From the NCBI GenBank assembly GCA_023653785.1, contig JAMKCH010035800.1, positions 1-64,000 on the forward strand: 64,000 nucleotides of DNA, written 5' to 3'. The notes under the pieces were generated by a model. It made no database searches, was not told where the DNA came from, and saw only the letters and a list, made by a program, of their open reading frames with translations. The DNA comes from Ophioderma brevispina (Eukaryota > Echinodermata > Ophiuroidea > Amphilepidida > Ophiodermatidae). The position numbers and the translations under genes are program-made. Positions 14,622 to 26,000 of this stretch are shown piece by piece. Position 1 is the first letter of the stretch, and each line of letters begins with the position of its first letter.

Positions 14622-15200
14622 TCAACATTGCAAATATAGAGTCCTAACATCAACCACAATTGCAAACACCAACGGCGACAGCACAGAACCCTGATGCACA
14701 CCCACCTTCACCTCAAACTCCTCAGACAACTCAGACCATACTCTAACTCTTGTCTTTGCTCCTTCATACAGACTCATCACCGCTCCAACCACCACTTCTG
14801 GTATACCCCTCTTCCTCATCGCCCACTCCATCACTTTCCTCGGTACTCTATCAAAAGCCTTCTCCAGATCCACAAAGCACATATACAGCTTCTTCCCTTT
14901 TGCTCGATATTCCTCTTACAACCTCCTCAAAATGAACACTGCATCTATCGTTCCCTTCCCTGGCATAAAACCAAATTGCATCTCATCCACTTTCACTATC
15001 CTCCGAATTCTATTCTCTAGTACCCTCTCCACAACTTTCATCGCATGCTCCAACAACTTCACACCCCTATATGCACCACAGCTCATTGCATCCCCTTTCC
15101 TTTAAAAATTGGAACTACCAACTCACAGCCCACTCCTCCGGCATCCTCCTCCATCTAACCCCCTCTGACACAACTCCATCATCACACCAATCCTATCTCT
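14622..15200 (-). pseudogene. Non-LTR retrotransposon reverse transcriptase fragment (family A)
   Basis: Read right to left on the minus strand, the order is MPEEWA, LVVPIFKGKG, SCGAYRGVKLLEHAMKVVE, VDEMQFGFMPGKGTIDAVF, LRRL-stop-EEYRAKGKK, then the open part MCFVDLEKAFDRVPRKV, RKRGIPEVVV, SLYEGAKTRV and VHQGSVLSPLVFAIVVDV. These are RT blocks of a LINE ORF2, including the FVDLEKAFD catalytic Asp. It ends before the YADD motif. At least one stop and several shifts make it a dead fragment. Weaker traces (GEMKTGNMLL, SLEMI) extend to about 15300. Confidence 0.9.
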
Positions 15201-15559
15201 CCACTCAAATAATCATCTCAAGACTCACTTCCAATGATCACTTCCGAGTGTCAGCAGCATATTTCCTGTTTTCATTTCTCCATCATTTACCACTTCTTCT
15301 TCCCTACTTACCGTCTCGTCAACTGTCCTCTCCTCCCCACAGGGTCACATATCAGCCGCCACCCCTAATCCCTGCAGTCTCGTTCATGATTCTCCCATAT
15401 GCTCTTTCCTACCCTACCTCTATCCTTCTCACTGAAATTCAACATTCCATAATTCCCTCATACATCTTCCCCTTCCACATCTCTGTCCTTCCTTTGTTCA
15501 TTGCCTTAATAGTTTTGCCTAATATGATATAAATACATGTAGCCCTGTTTTTTTTTTTT

Positions 15560-17280
15560 TCAAAATTCGAATTAAATGTTCGTCTACTGATCAGATATGT
15601 CCGGGCTAATGACATTTACAACACAAAACAAAATTAATAAAATAGTAAGCTTCCGGGAAAGGTAATTATGTGGTGAGACAACTCTCCTGGAAATCTGTTT
15701 GGCACAATGCCAAACACTTAAGCTTTGGCCTAAAGCTTATACCATATAATTGGTAAGTACCACGCACTATGATATGGATAGACCAGAAGCACATAGTTAA
15801 GTTCAATGTCAATGCCGTACAAGTACAACCCACTGAACTAGTGGATGAGTATATTGTAAACTCATAGTGATTGATCACAGCCAAAGAGGTCTGTTTTGGA
15901 TCAGGCCATTTTTTTGCTTATCGAAACTCGAGCCCCGTCACCGCTTTGTCATGAAACTATCCAAAGGCTGTGCAAAACATTAATTTCTTACTAGTTGCAT
16001 TGGAGAATGTGGCAATCTCAGAGCTGTCAGGGAGTCACTACAGCCTAAATAGTCAAGGACTAGGTCATGAACTAATTCTTAATCCTACACTAGGGTTACA
16101 CACTATAAGCTTACAGGTAGTTTTCCTACACAATTTTGTATGCCACCGTGCCTACTTTCCCAAGTACTTGCGCTGTTCTTCTGACGTCGAGTGTAGTTTG
16201 GACCTGCCGAATTTGGCATATGTTTGCGCATGTCTCCATGTTCAAACCGATGTTCTTGAAATGCAAGGGATGTGGACGTGGAGGCTTCTATATTAAAAAA
16301 GTAAGACATCAAAATTTCCTCCCCATTAAACCCTAACACGTCACAGGGTAGTTGCCCTAAAACGGCCGATACAATATGAGCAATGCATAAGTGTTCTCCT
16401 GACATCCCGTTGCATGACATCAATTGGGCATGCAATGCATTCTTTCCATTGCCTTTGAGCGTTTCCTTGGCGCGGGAAAACGGCGGAAAAAGCTTTTTAT
16501 CTCGCATGCAGTCGGCAGCATTGTCTCTCCTTCGGGGAAAACCGAGTCCACAGGTGCAATTGAAAGCAATTGGTTTTCATCTATCTAACGGGCCACGCGC
16601 CCCGAGATGCTTTTCACCATGTGCGCCAAGTGTCCCTGTTTGTCATCAGAGTCGTTTATGCATATGGAATCCTGCTGGATGCTCGAGCAATCACTGCAAG
16701 TAGTTTAAAGGTGACGACCCCTGTTTTGCATGGTACTTCCAACATTGGACGTCTGAGACTACTTTGTCAATCCTCACGATAAGTTGACCGGCAAATCATG
16801 CACGCGTTGGTCAACAGAGGATGAACTTGGAGGGATATCTCCATATCTCTGTGCTTTGGTCATTGTGCTCCGCTCCAGGGAAATGTTTTGTGTACTCACA
16901 TAATAGCTTGGTGTAGGGGCCCCTCACAGTCTAAATCCGTAGCTCTTTCTTCAGGTTCCAGTCTCATATCCATATAGCCAGGATCCTCTCTTTTACACAG
17001 GCTCCTAAAGAATTTCAGCTGGTTTACTTGGAGATACCAGAGCGATAATGGTGTATTTTATTGCAAGGCATTCCAAGCTTTACCTTTGGGCGTGACAGTA
17101 AGTCTTTCTTGCTGTCGATCCAACATAGGAACCCTAGATTACTTGAAGTCCTTGACCTCTTTGAATTGGCTACCATCTGCAGTGCAGATTGGTTTGTGAT
17201 GATCGTCTTCCCTTCCTCCTCATTGACAGTCCATATATTCAGTCTTCGTTTGCATTTAGCTGTAGACCGACTTTGTGTAC
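15560..17280. other. No gene recognised
   Basis: Short overlapping frames on both strands around 15970-16780 show no family motif and conflict with one another. No terminal repeats were noticed. Confidence 0.5.
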
Positions 17281-17287
17281 AGTATTC

Positions 17288-18960
17288 TCAAGTGATGTTG
17301 TAGATCTTTGTGCCTCCACTATCAGAATCAGCTTGTTTTAGATCTAGATCATCTGCGTAGTCAAGGTCTGATGAGATGCTGACCCATGTAACGTCTGGAA
17401 CGCTTTGTTTTGATATGGGGGTATGTCCTTTGTCGTTCATGAATTCAAGATCTGTCTGGAGTATGTAAATCAACCACGACTACAAAGAGATATGGAGCAA
17501 GAGTATCTTCGTCCGTGGGGATTCCAGTTAGTTGTTTAGAACTGCCTTTGTGGGCCCATCCAGGTCTGCACAAGCATATGGGTTATCATACCTGATTGAA
17601 TGACCTTGACATCCTCATCTGGGACACCGTAGTTGGCGAGAATAATGCCGCATTACATCCCCTGTTAACACTGTCCAAAGCCCTTGTTAAAATCTACGAA
17701 CACAATTGAAGTCTTTTCTCTTGGAAATTCCAAATCTTCTATGATCCTTCTGAGGGCAAGTATTCTGAGGTAGTGTTGATGGCCTTGGCGAAAAACCGTT
17801 CTTCTGGTGCCGGCGAAATGGGGATCTCTGTGAAGGAGTGATTCTGTTGAGCAGCATGAGTTTGTAGATCTTAGAGGCCAGTGGTGCATGTAATTCCTCG
17901 GAGTTTTGGGGGGTGAGGTCGCCTTTCTTTGGTAGAGGAATGATAATTAAGTTGAAAGGCACTTGGTTGTTTCCCATGTAGGTGTTATTACACAATTCTA
18001 ACCAGTTGATCATGGAAAGTGTAATTCTTCCAACTAACTGCAGAATGTTGTCGGACCAGGTGTCTTGGTGTTCTTCAGTTTCTTCATGCAGATCTGAAGC
18101 TCCTCCATATTGAAAGGTCCCGTCTGGATGGGAGGGTGGCCCTGCTATCTGCTGATTGAAGAAAGGTTCATCAAGTTTAGTGTTGTTCTGAACTGGCTTT
18201 GCCAAGTAGAGAACTAAGTGCTGGAAACCCTGTGTCAAGTCGCTCTTCAGTTGTTTCAACCTTTGATTCTTATAGTGGGGGTAGCCCTTCTTATCGTCAG
18301 CTCCCTCAGTCCTCCCAGGAAGCACAATGCTTGTTTCAAGATGTAGGGTGTCCAATGCTTCAGTTTTGGACTTAACATGCTCCTCAGCACCACGGTGTAA
18401 GCGTCATCAAGTACAGCCTTAGCAGCAATCAAGGTCCCTTCTTGGAGCTTCGGGTGGATTTAGTACGGTGCTTGCGTGGCTGCAAGACTTCAGTTCTCTC
18501 TGCTTTTGCTGACTTTGTCGTTGTTGAGGCAAAGGCAAGTAGTCTTCTTGCTTTCTTCTAGGTAGCATCTCCAAGCCTTTCTTTGTTTGGCTGGAAGTGA
18601 GTGACATTATATCCTACTGCGCTGGAGTTCTTTCTTCAAGCTCATCAACAGATTTGAACCTGTTATGTACGCTACAGTATACTGCTTGCAACAAGCTTTT
18701 GTATCCCCCACTACCTTCCTCCAGTCTATTGTTTTCAATGGGATCATCTGAGGTGGTTACTTCTGACGATAACTTATCTGGCTATCCTGCAAAGAACAAT
18801 TCTGTATAGACTGAACATGCTTCAAAAGTGGTGTAGGGCCTCTTGATTTCTTAAGGCTGTTAATCCCCTTCTTTCTGCCCAGAATATAGTCCAGCAGTTG
18901 GACAAGTTCTCCCATTTGGATCGTCTGTGTGTCCAAGTCTCCTAATGGTTTTCAAACATC
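17288..18960 (-). pseudogene. Non-LTR retrotransposon ORF2 relic (family B)
   Basis: In minus-strand order there is a basic linker region (18960-18420), a partly open 222-codon frame (18355-17687) with LELCNNTYMG and LIIIPLPKKGDL, then KIYKLMLLNRITPS, ILALRRIIEDLEFPREKTSI, VFVDFNKGF and, at the end, ISSDLDYADDLDL with the YADD catalytic motif (about 17355). These are RT motifs in the right order, split over frames and interrupted by stops. The LRRIIE and PLPKKGDLT wording differs from the fragment at 14622, so it belongs to another LINE family. Confidence 0.88.
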
Positions 18961-20008
18961 TGTGGGAAAAGTGGCCCAAAGTCAATCAAAACAATTAAAA
19001 ACCGGGAATGTCCACTCTACTTCCGGATTTGTCAAATTGGCTTTTGACCTTGACACAACTGCTAATTCCAGAGGGCTCCACCATGTAGTGAACGCGGGCC
19101 GGTATTGCAGGTGGATACACATGTCCCCAGGAACTGTGTAAAATGGTGCATGGACGTCTGAATGCAATAGAAATCACTTGGTTTTTGGCGATCTCCTCAG
19201 GTGAAAGCGGCCAGGAGGCAATAGAAGCATGCGTGTTCCTGACGTGAAGTGCGCCGAGTTGCAATAGAAATCATTGCCAGTAAAATAATAGTTTTGCCGT
19301 CCGACATGCAATTAAATCAATAGGAGCCAATTTGATTGCGTCCAATGACTCCTGGATTGGTTAGGGTTAAATTAGAGGTGACTATAGAGGGTCTATTTGG
19401 GTCCTAGTTTTGATCACTCTATCGAACACAGAATAAAAAATGAATTTTAATTATGCTGATACCATTTTTGAAGAAAAAAATGAAAAAAGTGCAAACCTCG
19501 GGTGCCCTGACACAAAAATCCAAAATTTCTCCAATTCTCAAAAATCATATTTTTTATAATAACCATAACTCAGCAAGCTTTTGTTTATTACCTTCATTTT
19601 GTGGCATCACCACTGTTTTGCCATATTGGGGAATCATTCTATGCAACTTTCCTCTCATGTCTTTTTTGATTTCTTGATATTGCAGATTTAGCTCAAAATT
19701 GGACTTTGCCAAAATGTACGCGTCCTATGAAAAGCTTTAAAATTTAATAGGTGGGTCATCAGCAGAATGGTTGATTCACCATTTCCTGAAGATTACAGCT
19801 GTTTATGGAAAAGGGACAACTTAATTTTTTAATGGCCATCCCAGTTATTATGGCTGCACTTAGCTAATTACATGTAGATGGCTATATAAAAATAATTTGT
19901 AATACATTTATTGCATTTTTGAATGATGGCAGACTTCATATAATGGTGGGCAGTGTTGTAACTCATTGCACCTAATTGTTATATTGATTTTTCTGTTTAA
20001 ATTTCCAG
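18961..20008. other. Upstream intron or flank of the first located CCT6 exon
   Basis: No exon encoding the start of CCT6 (LNPKAEV-like or LGPKGT-like) was found here. The small frames at 18929-19264 are not family-like. The last ~30 bases form the polypyrimidine tract and acceptor for the 20009 exon. Confidence 0.5.
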
Positions 20009-20072
20009 GTTGGTTTCAGGGAGTGGTGATATCAAATTAACTAAAGATGGTAATGTTCTCCTCCATGAAATG
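20009..20072 (+). CDS. CCT6: CCT6 first located exon ([14 protein letters not shown]...)
   Basis: The acceptor is TTTCCAG before 20009 and the donor is GTAAGT at 20073. The exon opens with the last base of a split codon, presumably Met, and then reads [21 protein letters not shown], an equatorial-domain segment that directly follows the LGPKG nucleotide-binding loop in the family. The loop itself must be on an upstream exon that I could not find. Confidence 0.95.
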
Positions 20073-23000
20073 GTAAGTCTGGACAGATTTTTAGAGTTGT
20101 TTTAGAGTTTTCAGTTAAAAGTTGTTGAAAAACTAATAAACACTAACACCATGTGTTGAACTCAAAAAGTGGCAGACCTATGTGTAGTTAGGTGAGATCT
20201 GAAAGTGTTAGTAGGGACTTAAATGAGAAACCTATTCTCAAATTTTGGGGATGATGGTTTGAAGAGTTTTCAATAGTTTGAGGGATGTTGAATCACAATT
20301 GGGGAAAGTGGCCCACTGGCTTTTAGCAGCAATGCGTACCTTGAGTCTAAACACATCACACCAGCAATTAGCAGCAGTGTCAAACCCTTTTTATCTCCTG
20401 TGGTCTGACCAGCAAAAATCAGCAATGAAAATTTCTTATTGCTGCTAATTGCATGTTGGATGTGTTAGTGTTAATACAGCTATTTAATTAGATTGGTAGA
20501 ACTATACTTTGTAGTCCTTAATATGTGACAAAAAATGTTGGTATGCATATGAATAAATTGCACCTTCTTGGTGTTTTTGACCCCAGGGTCATACTATTCT
20601 AAGTGTTGTATTAACCTCCGCAACATTCTCATTACAGTTCCTGTCAAAATCCTTTAACCTTCCCTTCATGTACAAGTTGAACATAATAAATAAAGTAAAA
20701 ATCACACTTGGCTTTGTGAATTTACAGCAAATCCAACACCCTACAGCATCCCTTATTGCTAAGGTGTCTACAGCGCAAGATGACATCACTGGTGATGGAA
20801 CTACATCAAATGTCCTCATTATAGGTGAACTTCTTAAGCAAGCTGATCTGTATATATCAGAGGTAAGTACTACAGAGACACACTTCCTTTATGTCAGTAG
20901 GTTATGACACATAACTTAAAAGAAAAAAAAGTGTAGTTTCAGTTCCTGTTATTACTGGTACCCAGTGCACTTGTGTGTGTTGATGTTTTCCCAGAATGAG
21001 CAAGAACAGATCTGTGAAATGCTGGTGTACTGGCAGGATCTCATATTGCATTGGTTATATCCTTGACTGGTCCAAAGATATCTTACAAATAGTAAATGTT
21101 AAGACCCATCATGTAATATGTTACCTGAGATTACGAGTGCTAAAAGCCTCAAAAATCTTATTGAATCTGTGTATTTGTATTTGGCAGTTGAATGTTCTCA
21201 TATGAGATGTCTATATTTCTCCCAATGACAGGGTTTGCATCCTCGTCTGATAACAGAAGGTTTTGAACAGGCTAAGACCAAAGCTCTAGAAGTACTGGAG
21301 AAGATCAAAGTGGCTAAAGACATGGATAGAGATACACTCATCAATGTTGCACGCACCTCTCTACGCACTAAAGTGCATAATGAATTAGCAGATCTCCTAA
21401 CTGAGGTTGGTCAAATTTATTTCAAGCTTATGATAAGCTATGTAGAGAAAAATGTAAATGTATGTCCATCTCTCTGTTTTGGGCGTTTGGACCAGACTCC
21501 AACATATGTTGCTGGGAGTTTGCCCTCCTCCCACACAGCGAGTCTGTTTTACATTCCCAGCATATGCTGTTACCTGTTTTTACCATTTATACTCTTGATG
21601 GAGAGAGGCAAGCGAGGTAAAGTGCCTTGCACATTGCTTAAAGTTTATGAGGCGAATGCTGATCCAACTCCACCACGTGCCCCTTGGATAAAATGCCATA
21701 AATTAGTGTTTCATTGTGATAATATACAAATTATATCCCTTATACTACTATAAAGATGGGTCATTCCATGCCAATTCAACAAATTGAGTACCGTATTCGA
21801 CCTATTTAGCGCCCCAGGCGCTTAAGTCACTCGTTTTAGGGGGGCGCTAATTTTGGTACCCTTGCGTAAGTTACTGTTGACCGCAAAATCCCTATTAGAA
21901 AGCTTTAACAACACGCCTGCTACACCTAACTTCTATGTAAGCATTGGTGCATTTCTTTAACCTTCACAACACTTTAAACATACTTTGAAATGAAGGATTT
22001 TTTTAATGAAAATGTTAGCAGAATAGTATCCACAGTTGATAATCGGAGGCCTCCCAAGTGAGCACGCTCGCGTTATTATTACAGCATGATTACAGGTAGT
22101 TGTCGCCATGCCCAAGGGAGATTCAACCCGAAAGCCGCAGCAGAAAAATCGGGAGATCCGTAAGTCTAGCAATAGGTACGCAGCGCAATTGAGTGTAGGG
22201 AAATGTCCCGCTAAACCTGATGTACGAGCTGTAATTGTCGGCGAACTTTTATTATACCTAGACAAAAAATACGATCAAAGAGAATTGGACAATAAAACAA
22301 CTAAAATAAAACAATAACATGGAACTCTTTTTAGTACAAAGTACTCGCCTTTCATAAAATGGTATAGGACCAAATTAGATATGCAATGGGGAAATCCCCA
22401 ATCTCCGATAAACACATGTTCCATCTATAGACATGTTCTGGATCTTCAGTTTCTTGAAAGGGCCCGGAGATTTTGTCTTGTGTGCTATCAAATAATACGT
22501 AGCATATATCTCGCGTCCCGAACCTTTCTTTTTGTATTCACATTGTAACTTCTGTAAGATGTGTAATTATTTGCTCCAGCAATCGTCAATTAATAGGTTT
22601 TATCATGGAAAGATAAACCAAAATGTCGAAAATTTCATCAGAAAATTGTTTCCCACCCCTACAAAAAATGGTATGATCACAAATTTGCATGGAATGCCGA
22701 CGGTCCGGTGCAACATGTACAAGTCTCATCACGCCTTGTGAAGTCGCTATAGGGCAGGTGGGCAGGTCAAGAAAAGTTGAATTAGATGAGTTTTTGAAGG
22801 TCAGTGCCGTACGTTCAGAAAAACATACATAATTATCGTGTCACATCCTTCAAAATTTTAATTTGGAAATCTCAACGTACAACATTATTGGAAGTTGAAT
22901 TTCATGAATGATATGAGTGAAGGGGAACTTTATTTTTTGCATTGTATTTTGGAAGGTCACATCGCATGTTTCATCATGAAAAGCATGTATTTTGTAGGAC

Positions 23001-26000
23001 TACGTATGATAATAATATAACACGTCATAATGAATGTCGAATGTGATTGGCCAAAGATAATTTACGTGTTGTTACAAGTTGGATGCATGTATGTGACAGA
23101 TCGCTGACATTCACCGTAGGGTATTTATAACTAGTACGTGATTCGCCAGCAGCAGGTCTCAAGATATCTTTATATTGTCTTAAAGTTACATCAAAAACAT
23201 TTCGTGAAAATAACAATGAAAGACTATAATAAAACACATCAAATTGCATTTTTTAGAATTGTTGGTCAGCTTTTGATTTGACCCCCCAAACAGTGTCTTA
23301 AATATTTTGAGAGGCCATGTTATAACCAGTAATGTGATTCGAATTGATAAAGGACATTTGCAATCGGTTTACTCCAATATTTTAATCCCCCAAAAAACAC
23401 AAAATCTAAAACCCTCTGAAGTCTACCAGCTACCTTGCCGTGTCTTCCTATTGACGATCTCTTCTTTCGTTAATGCCGAACCAGTATCGTTGGATATTTC
23501 CTCGTATAAATGCATAAACACGCCGTTTCGTGAGGACGTCCACACATAGCAATTGAGTGAACTTACGTAGCAGTCTTGATTTCTTCCAATATACCTTGAT
23601 ATATCGCAGTATTGGCTACAGTGTGGATGTATTACCATGTTTTGCCGGTGTAAATATATACCCTGAGGAATACGTCAAAAGGTATAGTCAAATAAAAAAA
23701 CAAATCAGGACTCATTAAGTGGAGTGTTCAGAGCAGTGTGAACACTCTCGAAATGGAGGGGCGGTTAAGTGAGACATGTTTTGCAAGTCGGCAATGATCC
23801 GAGGGGGCGCTTATAAGGGGAAGGGCGCTAAATAGGTCGAATACGGTACACCATCACCTCATGGATTAATTTCTTTTTTTGGTGTACTGAAAGACATTCA
23901 TGAGAAACTAAAATCCTGAAAATTTGACCTCTTTTCGTTTTCACGCTACAGCAATTTTAAATTTGAGGGGGGTCACCTCAAAAACATGTACCGGTGTGAA
24001 ATTCAATATTCAGAGGGCCATAAGTAAAGAACTACACCCCTCAGATCCTTCAAACTTGGCATTCTGGATAACCTTTTGCTGCAGATTGCAAATATGTGAA
24101 CAGAAAAAATGCACCTTGCCCCAATTTAAAATAACAGGGGGTCAAAAATGGCTCAAAAACCACTCGGACCATACTTTGGGGGGCCCATAAGTCAAAAAGT
24201 AAAAGTGATATAACTTCCAAATTTGGGCTGATGAAAGCTTATCTTGAATACTACCCTTGTGTACAATCCTATACTTATATCAGCTTTATTGGAAGAGATA
24301 TATCTGTCGCAAAAAGCAAAAAGTCCAAATTAACCCTGACTTGACCCCCCCTAAAAATCAATGTCAGACATATTGCACCCAATTCCTTGGCAGTAAAAAC
24401 ATTTTAATAATGGGTCTCGGTCTCGGCAGTGGTGTTTGAAACCCACCCTTTTATTTTTAACCCACCCTTTTTGAAAACACGCTTTATACCAGAAGTTGCA
24501 AACCCACCCTTATGTCGAATCGCCATGCTATGTACACCAACACACACCTATTATATCGATGGTGGTCGATTTTCGGCTACTGTACCTCCCCAGAACCCTG
24601 TCCAGAACAGCGCATTTCTAGTAGTGGGACCGTGCACTAAGGCTCAGATTAGCTCAGACTGCATGTGTATTTTGTACCGAAATCAGAAAATACAGAATAA
24701 ACTGCTTGAAATGTGCACAGAAACTTTCTGTGAAATGATATTCTGAACTGAACCGTACGTTTCTTATTCTAAAACGTAGCGTTTTCCATTCAAAATTCTA
24801 CCCCGGGAATTCTACCCACGTACCGCCCGGTCACAATTTGACACCTCATTTTGTCTTGACCCGGAAGTCGTGTCTACAAAATAGGCGTGGCTAAGGTCAA
24901 TAATGTTGTTAATAATGCTAATACGTGCCCTGATTGGTTAATTATATAATTATATTAATTTATGTTCGTTAACATTTGGTTCAGTAATAAAGACTGAAGG
25001 CAATGCTTTGAATTTCTCAGAAATTGGTTCGTGCAAGTCTAAACCCATTGTGTAAACCCACGCTTTTTATTAATAACCTACGCTTTTGACTAAAACACAC
25101 ATTTTAGCAGGGAAATTTTAAACCCACCCTTTTTGGAATTTAGCCGACTTTCTGATGCGTGGGTTGTCAACTATGTGTAAGTTCAAGTGTGAAAAGTACA
25201 TCCTTTTTTCCAGATTCCAGTGTTTTTGCTACACTTTTCGCGTTATGTATGTATCGTGTCCAATCTTGAAAAAAAAAACCCACCCTTTTCACATGTTTCT
25301 TTGGTGATGGGGCAATTAGTTTTCAGTGTGTTCACTTCTGTCCTGTGGATATAGTAACAGATGAGATGCGTATAACATAATTGTAAAAAAAATGTCAAAA
25401 TTAAAATTTTAAATTTAAAACTGAATATTTTTTTCTGTTGAAAATTCCTTCATTGACTTCAAATGAATCATTTTTACAAGATTGCTTTTGTTTATATTTT
25501 TTTACCCATATCTTAAACAATGACATTTGTCAATATTTAGTGGAACTAACAAACCTATGAAAATGTATTGCATTAAAAATTTCAGCAGTACCTGTACAAC
25601 TTGGCCTGGCCCATATTTGTGTCCCTTTATAAGTTCAATCACCCTCCAAACACCCTCCCAAAGGGTAACGTAGAGCATTATTTTGGAGTTTTATGGGTCA
25701 TGGGATGAATATATTTTAGTATGTCCAGTTATAGACTGCCAATGTTGTAACAGATTGTAGAAGGTGATGTCCAAATTAAATTATTTAAATTTACAAACTT
25801 AACATTTGAGTAACCCGTAAGTGGAATTCTGTCCCTGGTAAGACCTTGTCGGGCAGGTACCCGGATTCCTAGGTATATGTCAGCATCTCTAGTAGTTGCC
25901 AATTGGACTTCTGTCATCTGTAGATATCCTACACTTTTGTGGATTATTCTAGCAACTTTTCCACTATTATAAACGTCCCTCCTAAAAACTCTAAAAATTG

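Noticed and set aside
21406..21753. Extension of the CCT6 exon at 21232 into a longer open frame
   Set aside because: The family sequence stops at LADLLTE, a GTTGGT donor follows, and the next homologous segment is at 26329.
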